DNA of 64,000 nt from an uncultured Bacteroidales bacterium (GCA_900316245.1 ONCE01000007.1:152184-216183), one strand, 5' to 3'; shown: positions 44,676 through 54,279, counted from the first letter of the stretch. Notes: a model not told the origin generated them from the sequence alone. A program made the numbers and translations.

Positions 44676-44722
44676 GGAGCGAAGCGACCCAGGGGGTCTG
44701 GGGGGGTAGCCCCACAGTATGT
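44676..44722 (+). repeat. G-rich repeat-like element between moxR and the DUF58 gene
   Basis: It begins GGAGCGAAGCG, shared with the truA element, and contains long G runs and a GGGGTAGCCCC hairpin. The T- and A-rich remainder up to 44749 shows no gene. Confidence 0.5.
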
Positions 44723-44749
44723 TTAAACGAATTAGGTCATTTTGAAAAA

Positions 44750-45631
44750 ATGACTCCCGAAGAGTTAATAAAGAAGGTCCGGAAAATTGAGATCCGCACC
44801 AAGGCGCTGAGCCACCAGGTCTTTGCCGGAGAATACCACTCCGCGTTCAAGGGCCGCGGTATGGCGTTCAGCGAGGTGCGCGAGTACCAGTGGGGAGACG
44901 ACGTCCGCAATATGGACTGGAACGTGACGGCCCGTATGAGCGCCCCGTACGTAAAGGTCTTTGAGGAGGAACGTGAACTCACCGTGGTGCTGATGGTGGA
45001 CATCTCCCGTTCCGGCCTGTTTGGAACGGCCGTCAAGACCAAGCGGGAGCAGATTGCAGAAATTGCCGCCACGCTGGCCTTCAGCGCCATCCTCAACAAC
45101 GACAAGGTGGGCTGCATCCTGTTCAGCGACCACGTGGAGAAGTTCATCCCGCCGGCCAAGGGCCGCACCCACTTCCTGCACATAGTCCGCGAGATTCTGG
45201 AGTACCAGCCCCAGTCCAACGGAACCGACGTAGGAGAAGCCCTCCGCTACCTCACGGGCGCCATCAAGAAAAAGTGCACCGCCTTTATCCTCAGCGATAT
45301 GCTGGACGTTCAGGCCGATGGCACCCCGCGTTACGAGGAAGCCCTGAAGGTAGCCGCCAACCGGCACGACGTGTCCGTCATCCGCATCAGCGACCCTCGC
45401 GAGAAGAGCCTTCCCAACGTGGGCCTGGTCCACGCCAAAGATGCAGAGACCGGCGCCTCCCGCTGGATCAACACCGCCTCCGGCAGCGTCCGCAGCGCTT
45501 ATGAGAACTGGTTCCGCACCAGCACCCAGGCCGCCGACCGCCTGATGCTCCGTTACCACGTAGACCACGTAGACATTTCCACCAACGAGGATTATGTCCG
45601 CGGCCTGCTGTCCTTATTCCACAGAAGATGA
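44750..45631 (+). CDS. DUF58 domain protein of the Bat operon
   Basis: The 293-residue protein has the DUF58 signature YQWGDDVRNMDWNVTARM (about 46) inside a VWA-like fold (about 80-260) with a DISRSG metal-site-like motif (about 85). There is no signal or membrane segment, so it is cytoplasmic, unlike BatA and BatB. It likely works with MoxR. It overlaps the next gene by 4 bases. Confidence 0.9.
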   Translation: MTPEELIKKVRKIEIRTKALSHQVFAGEYHSAFKGRGMAFSEVREYQWGDDVRNMDWNVTARMSAPYVKVFEEERELTVVLMVDISRSGLFGTAVKTKREQIAEIAATLAFSAILNNDKVGCILFSDHVEKFIPPAKGRTHFLHIVREILEYQPQSNGTDVGEALRYLTGAIKKKCTAFILSDMLDVQADGTPRYEEALKVAANRHDVSVIRISDPREKSLPNVGLVHAKDAETGASRWINTASGSVRSAYENWFRTSTQAADRLMLRYHVDHVDISTNEDYVRGLLSLFHRR

Positions 45632-46590
45632 AGTTGAAACTGATCATACCGGCCCTTCTCCTCACGACGCTGCTAGGCGCCCAGGGCATTCGTAAAGAGG
45701 CCGGAAATACCTTCCTGGAACCCCTCCAGAAGCGGGATTCGGTGCTCATCGCAGACCAGTTCCGCTACGGCATCATCCTGGAGAACGTACCGGAAGGAAC
45801 GCCGCTCGCTTTCCCCGAATTCAAACCGGAGAAAGACAGCCCGCTGGAAATCCTGGGCGAGTGGCAGCTGGACTCCACCCGCATCAGCAAGAAAAAGGAA
45901 GTCCCCGCCCGCTACAACATCAAGGCCTCCATCCTCCTTACCGCCTTTGACGGCGGTATCTACGAGCTGCCGGACATCCCCGTGCTTATGGACGGAGACA
46001 CCCTGGTGTTCCACGGCCCCGAGGAGCCCCTGGAAGTGAAGGAACTCCCCATCGATATGGAGACCTTCCAGGCCCACGACATCAAGCCCCAGGTCAAATT
46101 CCCCTACACCTTCAAGGAAATCTTCCCCTGGGTGCTGGGCGTGCTGGTTTTCATCGGCCTGGTCTATCTCCTGGTCCGCTTCATCCAGAGCCGGAGAAAG
46201 GCTGCACAGGAAAAGGAAAAGGCCGAACCGGCCCATATCAAGGCCCTGCGCAAGCTGGACAAGTACCGCTCAGACAAGTACTGGAAGCCCGAAAACCAGA
46301 AGACCTTCTATTCCGGCGTCACGGATGCCCTTAGGGAATACATCGTGTCCCGCTTTGGCGTGGCCGCCATGGAAATGACCACGGCCGAGATATTTGACGG
46401 CCTCAAGGGAAGCGACATCCCCGAAGACCTCTACGCCCAGATGAAGGACCTCTTTGAAAGGGCCGATTTCGTCAAATTCGCCAAGTTCACCGCCACCGAC
46501 GAGGAGAACGCCACCGTCCTCCCCCGCGCCGTGAACTTTGTCACCACCACCTACCAGGTCCAACTGGAAGAAGAGATGAAGGAGGAGTAA
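45628..46590 (+). CDS. Bat operon membrane protein (between DUF58 and batA)
   Basis: The 320-residue protein has a signal peptide (MKLKLIIPALLLTTLLGAQG), a periplasmic beta-rich domain (about 25-160), one membrane helix (about 168-188) and a basic cytoplasmic helical domain (about 195-320). The BatD-like order (beta domain, helix, then FYSGVTDALREYIVSRFG) suggests a short paralogue of BatD. The exact role in aerotolerance is unknown. It overlaps the DUF58 gene by 4 bases and batA follows after 3. Confidence 0.75.
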   Translation: MKLKLIIPALLLTTLLGAQGIRKEAGNTFLEPLQKRDSVLIADQFRYGIILENVPEGTPLAFPEFKPEKDSPLEILGEWQLDSTRISKKKEVPARYNIKASILLTAFDGGIYELPDIPVLMDGDTLVFHGPEEPLEVKELPIDMETFQAHDIKPQVKFPYTFKEIFPWVLGVLVFIGLVYLLVRFIQSRRKAAQEKEKAEPAHIKALRKLDKYRSDKYWKPENQKTFYSGVTDALREYIVSRFGVAAMEMTTAEIFDGLKGSDIPEDLYAQMKDLFERADFVKFAKFTATDEENATVLPRAVNFVTTTYQVQLEEEMKEE

Positions 46591-46593
46591 GCC

Positions 46594-47577
46594 ATGTTCT
46601 TTGAGTATCCCAAGCTTCTTTTCCTGCTCATCATTCCCCTCCTCCTGGTGGGCCGATACCTCTATATCGAACTGAGGGACCGCCGGCCGCATCTGCGCGT
46701 ATCCAAGCTGGAGGCCTGGACTTCCGGCGGCCGGTCGGCCATGGAAATTGTAAGGCACATTCCCTTTGTGCTGCGCACGGCTGCGCTGGTGCTCATCATC
46801 ATCGCCATCGCGCGTCCCCGCTCCTCCTCGCAGGTGGAAAAGATTGATACCGAAGGCATCGACATCATCTTTGCGATGGACGTGTCCACCAGTATGCTGG
46901 CCCGCGACTTCGAGCCCGACCGCCTGAGCGCCGCCAAGGACATTGCCATAGAATTCATTGCCCAGAGGCCCTCGGACCGTATGGGTATCGTGGTGTTTGC
47001 CGGAGAAAGCTACACCCAGTGTCCCCTTACCACGGACCGCGCCACCCTCATCAACCTGATGAAGGAGGTGCAGACGGACCTGATAGAGGACGGAACCGCC
47101 ATCGGCAACGGCCTCGCCACCGCCGTGGCCCGTATGAAGGACTCCGACGCCAAGAGCCGCGTGGTCATCCTGCTCACGGACGGTGTGAACAATATGGGTG
47201 AGATAGACCCCGGTATGGCCACGGAGATTGCCAAGACCTACGGCATCCGCGTCTACACCATTGGCGTGGGCGCCAACGGAACGGCTCCCTACCCCGTGCA
47301 GACGCCCTGGGGCATTGAACTCCGCAATATGCCCGTGGAGATTGACGAAGACCTGCTGAAGAACATAGCAGACGGTACCGGCGGCCGCTATTTCCGCGCC
47401 ACCGACAATACCAAACTGAGTGAAATTTACGCCGAAATCGGTCAAATGGAGAAGACCCGCACCAGTGTGGATTCCTTCCCCGTATACAAGGATTTGTTTA
47501 AGAATTACGCGCTGGCAGCCCTGGTTTGCCTGTTACTGGAACTGCTGCTGAGCGCCGCTTTAAGGAGGATGCCGTGA
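46594..47577 (+). CDS. batA: VWA domain protein BatA
   Basis: The 327-residue protein has an N-terminal membrane helix (about 5-22), a second at about 55-72, a VWA domain with MIDAS DVSTSML (about 95) and LTDGVNNMGEID (about 195), and a C-terminal helix (about 308-325). BatA and BatB are thought to form a membrane complex supporting oxidative stress tolerance. The stop overlaps the start of batB (GTGATG at 47574-47579). Confidence 0.92.
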   Translation: MFFEYPKLLFLLIIPLLLVGRYLYIELRDRRPHLRVSKLEAWTSGGRSAMEIVRHIPFVLRTAALVLIIIAIARPRSSSQVEKIDTEGIDIIFAMDVSTSMLARDFEPDRLSAAKDIAIEFIAQRPSDRMGIVVFAGESYTQCPLTTDRATLINLMKEVQTDLIEDGTAIGNGLATAVARMKDSDAKSRVVILLTDGVNNMGEIDPGMATEIAKTYGIRVYTIGVGANGTAPYPVQTPWGIELRNMPVEIDEDLLKNIADGTGGRYFRATDNTKLSEIYAEIGQMEKTRTSVDSFPVYKDLFKNYALAALVCLLLELLLSAALRRMP

Positions 47578-48581
47578 TGTTGATGTTTGCCGACTACAAA
47601 TTCTTGTACCTGCTGCTCCTCATTCCCGTGGTGCTGGTGGGCTATGCCGTGCTGCGCTACCTGCGCAGCCGCCGCGTCAAAGCCTTCGGAGACCCTGAAC
47701 TCACCGAGGCCCTGATGCCGTCCCGTTCCCGCTCCAAGGGATGGGTGCGCCTGGCTTTCTGGTGCCTGGCCTTCGCCTTCTTCGCGGTGGGCCTGGCCCG
47801 TCCCAGAAGCGGCGCCAAACTGGCGGAGCATACCACCCGCGGTGCAGAAATCATCGTGGCGCTGGACGTATCCAACTCCATGCTGGCCCAGGACTATTCC
47901 CCCAACCGCCTGGAGCGCGCCAAACTGGCCATCTCCCGCCTCACGGACAAACTCCAGGACGACCGCATCGGCCTGGTCATCTTTGCCGGAACTTCCTTTG
48001 TGCAGCTGCCCGTCACCACGGACTACGTGAGCGCCAAGATGTTCCTCTCCAGCATAGACACCGGGTCCATTCCCGTCCAGGGAACGGCCATAGGAGACGC
48101 CATTAACCTGAGTATCAAGAGCTTCAGCGCCCAGAGCGAAAAGAGCCGCGTAATCGTGGTCATCTCCGACGGTGAAAACCACGAAGACGACCCTGTAGCC
48201 GCTGCCAAGCAGGCGGCAGAGCTGGGCATCAAGGTCTACACCATCGGTGTGGGATCGGCCGAAGGCCAGCCCATTCCCGTGGAAGGCGGCCTCCTGCGGG
48301 ATAAGGACGGAGAGATTGTGGTTACCCGCCTGGACGAAGAGACCCTCCGCAATGTAGCCCGCGCCGGAGGCGGGGCGTACATCCACGCCGGAGGCGAAGA
48401 ATTCGGCCTGAATCCCATTGTGGACGACATCCGCAAAATGGAAGACGAGGAGTTTGGCTCCCTGGTCTTTGAAGAGTACGACGAGGAGTATATGTACTTC
48501 TTTGGCATCGCCCTCTTCTTCCTGGTGCTGGAAATGCTCATTGGCGAGCGAAAGCCCCGCCGCAGACTGTTTGAAGTATGA
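47577..48581 (+). CDS. batB: VWA domain protein BatB
   Basis: The start at 47577 (MLMFADYKFLY) is chosen because AAGGAGG stands 8 bases before it; a longer frame would overlap batA by 52 bases. The 334-residue protein has helices at about 10-26 and 60-77, a VWA domain with MIDAS DVSNSML (about 98) and ISDGENHEDDP (about 196), and a C-terminal helix (about 305-322). It is a paralogue of BatA. It overlaps batC by 4 bases. Confidence 0.92.
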   Translation: MLMFADYKFLYLLLLIPVVLVGYAVLRYLRSRRVKAFGDPELTEALMPSRSRSKGWVRLAFWCLAFAFFAVGLARPRSGAKLAEHTTRGAEIIVALDVSNSMLAQDYSPNRLERAKLAISRLTDKLQDDRIGLVIFAGTSFVQLPVTTDYVSAKMFLSSIDTGSIPVQGTAIGDAINLSIKSFSAQSEKSRVIVVISDGENHEDDPVAAAKQAAELGIKVYTIGVGSAEGQPIPVEGGLLRDKDGEIVVTRLDEETLRNVARAGGGAYIHAGGEEFGLNPIVDDIRKMEDEEFGSLVFEEYDEEYMYFFGIALFFLVLEMLIGERKPRRRLFEV

Positions 48582-49333
48582 GAAAGTTCCTCTGCATATT
48601 GATGCTTATGGTTAGCTACAGCGTAGCCTTTGCCCAGAAGGCAGACCTCCGCCGCGGCAACCGGGAGTTTAAGAAAGGCCAGTACGCCAAGGCCGATATC
48701 AGTTACCGCAAGGCCATTATGCTGGACACGTCCTCCGTGGCGGCACGCTACAACCTGGCCAACAACCTCTACCGCCAGGAGAATTACGACGAAGCCGCCA
48801 AGCAGCTGGACGACTGCCAGCTCACGGCCTCGGAAGTGGATTTTGCCTCCGACTACTACTACAACCGCGGAGACGTGGCCATAGCCAAGGAGGATTGGCA
48901 GACGGCCGTGAATATGTTCAAGGAGGCCCTGCGCCGCAGCCCCGGAGACCTGGACGCCAAGGAGAACTACCTCTACGCCCGCAACAAGCTCCAGGAACAG
49001 CAGCAGAACCAGGATCAGAACCAAAACCAGGATCAGAACCAAAACCAGGACCAGAATCAGGACCAAAATCAGGACCAGGATCAAAATCAGGATCAGAACC
49101 AAAACCAGGACCAGAATCAGGACCAAAATCAGGACCAGAAGAATCAGGATCAGAATCAGGATAACAAGAAAGACCAGCAGCAACAGCCGCAGGGACAGCA
49201 GCCCCAGATAAGCCCCCAACAGGCTCAGCAGCTGCTGCAGGCCATTCAGGACAAGGAAAAACAGACCCAGGAAAAGGTGGACGAGAAAAAGGCCCAGGCC
49301 CTCAAGTCCCGCAAGAAGGATAAGAATTGGTAG
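48578..49333 (+). CDS. batC: BatC, TPR protein with Gln/Asn/Asp repeat region
   Basis: The 251-residue protein has a signal peptide (MRKFLCILMLMVSYSVAFAQ), two to three TPR repeats (about 25-135), a 50-residue block of QNQDQNQ-type sequence (about 145-195), a Gln-rich stretch, and a charged C-terminus ending KSRKKDKNW. The TPR part should bind partners in the periplasm. At DNA level the block contains a 60-bp tandem duplication with 51 identical bases (49028-49078 and 49088-49138). It overlaps batB by 4 bases and batD follows after 3. Confidence 0.9.
   Translation: MRKFLCILMLMVSYSVAFAQKADLRRGNREFKKGQYAKADISYRKAIMLDTSSVAARYNLANNLYRQENYDEAAKQLDDCQLTASEVDFASDYYYNRGDVAIAKEDWQTAVNMFKEALRRSPGDLDAKENYLYARNKLQEQQQNQDQNQNQDQNQNQDQNQDQNQDQDQNQDQNQNQDQNQDQNQDQKNQDQNQDNKKDQQQQPQGQQPQISPQQAQQLLQAIQDKEKQTQEKVDEKKAQALKSRKKDKNW
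49008..49170 (+). repeat. Low-complexity Gln/Asn/Asp repeat DNA in batC
   Basis: The region is built of 6-base and 12-base units such as CAGGAT and CAGAACCAA. The segments at 49028-49078 and 49088-49138 are identical, offset by 60 bases. Length variation between strains is likely. Confidence 0.75.
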
Positions 49334-49336
49334 CGT

Positions 49337-51955
49337 ATGAAGAAACTGTTTGCTATACTCATAGCCCTGCTGGGCAGCGTGGCCGTTTGGGCCCAGCAGA
49401 GCATCCGTGTGGAAGTACACAATATCGTTGAACTCTCCGAGCGTTTCAACCTGGTATTCATCATCGAGGGCCAGCACGACCTCTCGGACTTCCGGTGGGA
49501 TGCGCCCGAAGACTTTACCGTTGTGTGGGGCCCTCAGAAGGGCACCTCTACCAGCATCCAGATGATCAACGGTAAAACCTCCCGCTCCACCCAGACTTCA
49601 TACACCTACATCCTGCAGGCCCGCAAGACGGGCAACCTCACCATTCCGGCCGCCACGGCCAAGGTGAAGGGAGACGAAATCCGCTCCAGGGCCGTCACCA
49701 TCCAAGTAGTGGATGACGGCAGTTCCGCCTCCGCTCCGGCCGGTTCCACCGGCGGCAGCGAAGACCGGCAGGGCGGCAATGCATCGGCCCGGACAACTTC
49801 CAACAACCAGTCCGACATTTTTATGCGCCTCACCCTGAGCCGCAATTCCGTAGTGGTGGGAGAGCCCGTGACGGCCACTCTCAAGATTTACCACAGGACC
49901 AATCTGGTGGACTTTGAGAACGTCCGCTTCCCTTCCTTCAACGGCTTCTGGAGCCAGGAGGTGGAAAGCCCCGCCAACATTGAATTCCAGCGCGAACAGG
50001 TAGACGGGACTATGTACAACAGCGCCGTCCTCCGCCGCTGGGTCCTGATTCCGCAGAAGGCCGGAGACCTGGCCATAGAACCGGCCGAGATTGTGTGCCT
50101 GGTCAATGTCCAGCAGCGCCGCTCTACCGGCTCCATCTTTGACGATTTCTTTGGCAGTGACTATGTGACCACCCGGCAGCGCGTGACCGCCAAGGCCGGT
50201 CCGCTGCACGTATCCCCCCTGCCCGGCGGCGCCCCGGCCTCCTTCGGCGGCGGCGTGGGTGATTTCCAGGTAGAGGCCCGTCTGAGCAAGGATTCCATCA
50301 AGACGCACGATGCCGCTTCCCTCATCCTCACCGTTTCCGGCAAGGGTAACATTGCCCTGCTGGAAGCCCCCAAGATCAGTTTTCCGCCGGACTTTGAAGC
50401 CTACGACGTCAAGACCAGCGTGAATACGGACAAGAGCGGAACTTCCGGCTCCAAAACCTTTGAGTACCCGTTCATTCCCCGCAGTCCGGGGAACTTCGAG
50501 ATAGGTCCCGTCCAGTACAGTTACTACGACGTCAAGCAGCGCCGCTACCACACCGTCTCTACCGGTGTACTGCCGCTCACCGTGGCCCGTTCGGCCTCTT
50601 CCGCAGCCGGCGCCCCCCAGCAGGGCAACACCCTGGTGGTGGACCGCAAGGGCGTCAAGAACCTGGGAGAAGACATCCGTTTCATCCGCACCAAGACCAC
50701 TTTGGGTACGGACAAGGGCTTCTTCGTGTACTCGCCGCTTTGGATCAGCACCATCTTCATCCTGTTGGCCATCGGCGTAGGTATCTGGCTGGCCTTCCGA
50801 AAGATAGCCGCCAGAAGGGCCGATGTCACCGGAACCCGCAACCGCCGCGCCACGCGTCAGGCCCTGAAGCGCCTGGCCCAGGCCAAGGACTTCCTGGACA
50901 AGAACCTGTATACGGCCTTCTATGAAGAGCTGCACCGCTCCCTCATTGGCTTTGTGGGAGACAAGCTGGCCATGGATATGGCAGACCAGAACAAAGAGAA
51001 TATTTCGGCCTCCCTCATTGCCGGTGGCGTACCGGAGAGCGTGGCCCAGGACTTCACCGAACTCCTGGATGCCTGCGAGTTTGCCCGCTACTCCCCCGAC
51101 GCCGGACACGACGCTATGAACGCCCACTATGAGAAAGCCGTTTCTACCATTACCGCTATCGATGCCTCTATGAAGAAAACTCCTTCCAAGGCCCCTGTGC
51201 TAGCCCTTTTGCTGCTGCTGGCCCTGCCGCTGAGCCAGGCCCGCGCCGCCGAATCCTACCCTGACTCCCTCTGGAATGCGGGTGTGGCGGCCTATACGGA
51301 AGGCGATTTTGCATCGGCCCTTAAAGACTGGGAAGAAGTCCGCAGCGCCGGGCTTATGTCCCGCGAACTCTACTACAACCTGGGCAACGCCTACTTCAAG
51401 AACGGGGAGATTGCCCCGGCCATCCTCTGGTACGAGCGTGCCCTCAAACTGGACCCGTCCGACGCCGATGTGCGCCACAACCTGGAGTACACCCGCAGCC
51501 TCACGCAGGACCGCATTGAGGAGGTCCCTGAGTTCTTCCTCCGGCAGTGGGGCCACGCCCTGTGCTACCTGCTGCCGTCCAACACCTGGGCTGTCCTGTG
51601 CCTGGTGTTCCTGGCCGCCACCATTGCCCTGGCCCTCCTCTACCTGCTGGGCAGCACGGCCGGACGTCGCCGCGTAGGTTTCTTTGTGGGAATAGCCTGC
51701 CTCATCCTTGCAGTCATGAGCTGGGATTTTGCCCAGTGGCAGCGCAAGGAGGCCCTGGCCCAGGACCGCGCCATCGTGATGCGGCCCGTCTCCTCCGTCA
51801 AGAGTTCGCCTTCGGCCGAAAGCGCCAAAGACCTCTTCATCCTGCACGAAGGCACCCGCGTCAAAATCCTTGACAACGTGGGCTCCTACACCAACATCGA
51901 ACTGGGCGACGGCCGCCAGGGCTGGATTCCCGCCGCCGATATCGAGGTAATCTAA
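49337..51955 (+). CDS. batD: BatD-BatE fusion protein
   Basis: This 872-residue frame joins two usually separate genes. Residues 1-611 are BatD: signal peptide MKKLFAILIALLGSVAVWAQ, tandem beta domains (about 22-440), a membrane helix (about 470-490) and a cytoplasmic tail. From Met612 (ATG 51170) a new signal-like segment (MKKTPSK...LPLSQARA) begins BatE: TPR repeats (about 635-715), two membrane helices (about 737-755 and 765-782) and a C-terminal SH3-like domain (about 800-872). No stop separates them. An ATGA overlap of the usual type is visible at 51170 in a shifted frame. It may be one fused protein, cleaved at the internal signal, or re-initiated at 51170. Confidence 0.88.
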   Translation: MKKLFAILIALLGSVAVWAQQSIRVEVHNIVELSERFNLVFIIEGQHDLSDFRWDAPEDFTVVWGPQKGTSTSIQMINGKTSRSTQTSYTYILQARKTGNLTIPAATAKVKGDEIRSRAVTIQVVDDGSSASAPAGSTGGSEDRQGGNASARTTSNNQSDIFMRLTLSRNSVVVGEPVTATLKIYHRTNLVDFENVRFPSFNGFWSQEVESPANIEFQREQVDGTMYNSAVLRRWVLIPQKAGDLAIEPAEIVCLVNVQQRRSTGSIFDDFFGSDYVTTRQRVTAKAGPLHVSPLPGGAPASFGGGVGDFQVEARLSKDSIKTHDAASLILTVSGKGNIALLEAPKISFPPDFEAYDVKTSVNTDKSGTSGSKTFEYPFIPRSPGNFEIGPVQYSYYDVKQRRYHTVSTGVLPLTVARSASSAAGAPQQGNTLVVDRKGVKNLGEDIRFIRTKTTLGTDKGFFVYSPLWISTIFILLAIGVGIWLAFRKIAARRADVTGTRNRRATRQALKRLAQAKDFLDKNLYTAFYEELHRSLIGFVGDKLAMDMADQNKENISASLIAGGVPESVAQDFTELLDACEFARYSPDAGHDAMNAHYEKAVSTITAIDASMKKTPSKAPVLALLLLLALPLSQARAAESYPDSLWNAGVAAYTEGDFASALKDWEEVRSAGLMSRELYYNLGNAYFKNGEIAPAILWYERALKLDPSDADVRHNLEYTRSLTQDRIEEVPEFFLRQWGHALCYLLPSNTWAVLCLVFLAATIALALLYLLGSTAGRRRVGFFVGIACLILAVMSWDFAQWQRKEALAQDRAIVMRPVSSVKSSPSAESAKDLFILHEGTRVKILDNVGSYTNIELGDGRQGWIPAADIEVI

Positions 51956-54279
51956 AAATCCCGGGACAGGGAATACGGAAGATCGGCCGGGGAAGGAATG
52001 GACTTCTTCCGCGGTTTGGAGGTCATTTCGAACTCCAGGGTACCGCCGTCAACTATGTCCTCGCGGGTGAGGTAGCGGCGGGTGAGGCGGCGGCCGTTGA
52101 GCTTGACGGAACGGACGTAACGGTTCTTGGAACTCACGTTCGGGGCCAGGACCGTGAAGGTTTTGCCGCCCTCGAGGGTTAAGGTCATCTCGGGCAGATA
52201 AGGGGCACCCAACACAAATTCACCGGAACCGGGGCAGACGGGATAGAAGCCCAGGGCCGAAAAGACATACCAGGCACTCATCTGGCCGCAGTCGTCGTTG
52301 CCGCCCAGGCCTTCCCGCTCCGGCCGGTACATCCGCTCCATAATCTCGCGGAGCCAGTACTCCCCTCTCCAGGGCTCGGAAGTCCACTGGAACAGGTACG
52401 GAATGTGGTGCGAGGGTTCGTTGCCGTGGACATAACCGCCAATGAGGCAGGAGGCCTCGATGTCTTCGTTATCCTCGTAATACTTGGGATCCAGCGGCTG
52501 GGAGAAAAGGGTGTCCAGAATATGCAGGAAGCGCTTTTCTCCGCCCATCAGGCCGATAAGCCCCTCCACATCCTGAGGCACGTGGAAGGAGAAGTTGTAG
52601 GAGTTGCCTTCGATGAAGCCTTCCCCGTAAGTCTGTCTGGGGTCGCTGGGATTCTTCCAGCGGCCATCCCTATAGCGGGCCCGGGCGAAGGGCTCCCCGG
52701 AAGGGAAGAGCGGACGGTAGTTGAAGGCCCGCTTCCGGTATTCTTCGGCCAGGGAATCCCGGCCCAGGAACTTGGCCGCCTTGTAGATGGTCCAGTCATC
52801 GTAGGCATACTCCAGGGTGGTGGAAGCGCCGGTGGAAGAATCTTCCAGCGGCACGTAGCCCAGTTTCATATAGGAACCCAGTCCTTCCAAATAAGGAACG
52901 GTGGAGGTGGCCACCATCGCTTCCAGCACCCGGTCTCCATCCAGGTCCAGTCCGGCCTGCAAGGCATCGGACAGCACGGAGACGGCGTGGTAACCGCTCA
53001 TACACCACCCTTCGTTGGCCATCAGGGACCAGATGGGCAGCAGGCCGTGGGCGCTCTGCTTCTGGTGCTCCAGCATAGAGAGGACCATATCGCGGGCCCG
53101 CTGGGGATGCATCAGCAGAAGCAGCGGATGCTCGGCCCTATAAGTATCCCACAGGGAGAAAACGGTATAGTTGTTCCAGCCTTCGGCCTTGTGGACGGCT
53201 CCGTCCAGGCCGCGGTAACGGCCATCTACATCGCTGTACACGGAAGGGTTGATCATCGTGTGATAGAGCGAGGTGTAGAGCATCTTCAACTGGTCCGGAG
53301 TGCCCTGAGCCTTGATCTTTCCCAGCTCGACATCCCAGGCCTTAGTGGCCTGCGCCCGCACCTGCTCGAAAGGTTTTCCTTCGGCCCGTAAATTGGCCAG
53401 TGCGCCCTCTACGGAAGCGGAACTCAGCGCTACCTGCACCGTAAGTTCGGAGGCTCCTTCCCAGTCAAAATCCAGCCAGCACACCAGGCCCCGGCCGGCC
53501 TGTTCCGGGAAGTTCTGAACCCGGGCAAACTTGCGCCAGAAGCCCTGATAGTTGGACTTTACGCTCTCCTTTCCGCCAAAACCGCTAACCGGGCGGGAGA
53601 AACGGATGGCAAAGTAGGTATAGTGCTCGCGGGCCCAGCCCTGGGTGATGCGGTAGCCGGTGAGAAGGCTGTCCCCCACCATCCTCACGCTGGCCCAGAG
53701 GGTCTTTCCTTCATAGTTGTAGAGGCCGTGCGAAAGGTCCAGGATCAGGTGCCGCTCCCCCTTAGCCGGGTAGGTGTAGCGGTGGACGGCTGTGCGGGTG
53801 GTAGCAGAAACTTCGGCCCTCACGCCATAGTCTTCCAAAGTGACGGCATAGTAACCGGGAGAGGCCGTCTCCGTCCGGTGCGAAAAGCGGCTGCGGTAGC
53901 CCTTTTCGGGGGCATCGGCCGTGCCGGGATTCAGCTTCAGCGGGCCGATGGTGGGCATCAGGAGGATATCTCCCAGGTCCGAATGGCCCGTTCCGCTGAG
54001 GTGCGTATGCGAGAAGCCCACGATGGTGGGATCATTATAGCGATAACCGGCGCAGAGGGTGTACACTTCCGGCACGTAGGCGCCGCCCACATTGTGCGGG
54101 ATGGTATCTGTATCCGGACTCACCTGGACGCCTCCGAAGGGCACGCAGGCCCCGGGGAAGCAATGTCCCATGCCGGATGTTCCAATGAAAGGGTCCACAT
54201 AAGCGGAAGGGTTCTGGCCCCATGCGGGCCCCGTAACCAGCAGAAGCAGAGCCGCCAGGCTCCGGAAACACTTTTTCAT
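51952..54279 (-). CDS. GH92 alpha-mannosidase, secreted
   Basis: The start at 54279 gives a signal peptide (MKKCFRSLAALLLLVTGPAWG) and 775 residues, the family size. GH92 landmarks are DPFIGTSGMGHCFPGA (about 29), the catalytic-region CLIGGYVHGNEPSHHIPYLF (about 611) and GGNDDCGQMSAWYVFSALGFYP (about 656). GH92 enzymes remove alpha-mannose from glycans by inversion and need calcium. No SusC/SusD genes are nearby, so it stands outside a polysaccharide-utilisation locus. The box TATTTTTG (minus 54308-54301) is 21 bases upstream, divergent from the ExbB promoter. Confidence 0.93.
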   Translation of the reverse strand: MKKCFRSLAALLLLVTGPAWGQNPSAYVDPFIGTSGMGHCFPGACVPFGGVQVSPDTDTIPHNVGGAYVPEVYTLCAGYRYNDPTIVGFSHTHLSGTGHSDLGDILLMPTIGPLKLNPGTADAPEKGYRSRFSHRTETASPGYYAVTLEDYGVRAEVSATTRTAVHRYTYPAKGERHLILDLSHGLYNYEGKTLWASVRMVGDSLLTGYRITQGWAREHYTYFAIRFSRPVSGFGGKESVKSNYQGFWRKFARVQNFPEQAGRGLVCWLDFDWEGASELTVQVALSSASVEGALANLRAEGKPFEQVRAQATKAWDVELGKIKAQGTPDQLKMLYTSLYHTMINPSVYSDVDGRYRGLDGAVHKAEGWNNYTVFSLWDTYRAEHPLLLLMHPQRARDMVLSMLEHQKQSAHGLLPIWSLMANEGWCMSGYHAVSVLSDALQAGLDLDGDRVLEAMVATSTVPYLEGLGSYMKLGYVPLEDSSTGASTTLEYAYDDWTIYKAAKFLGRDSLAEEYRKRAFNYRPLFPSGEPFARARYRDGRWKNPSDPRQTYGEGFIEGNSYNFSFHVPQDVEGLIGLMGGEKRFLHILDTLFSQPLDPKYYEDNEDIEASCLIGGYVHGNEPSHHIPYLFQWTSEPWRGEYWLREIMERMYRPEREGLGGNDDCGQMSAWYVFSALGFYPVCPGSGEFVLGAPYLPEMTLTLEGGKTFTVLAPNVSSKNRYVRSVKLNGRRLTRRYLTREDIVDGGTLEFEMTSKPRKKSIPSPADLPYSLSRDF

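Noticed and set aside
49008-49170. A CRISPR-like array
   Set aside because: The repeats are short, overlapping, in frame and without unique spacers. They encode the QNQDQN block of BatC.
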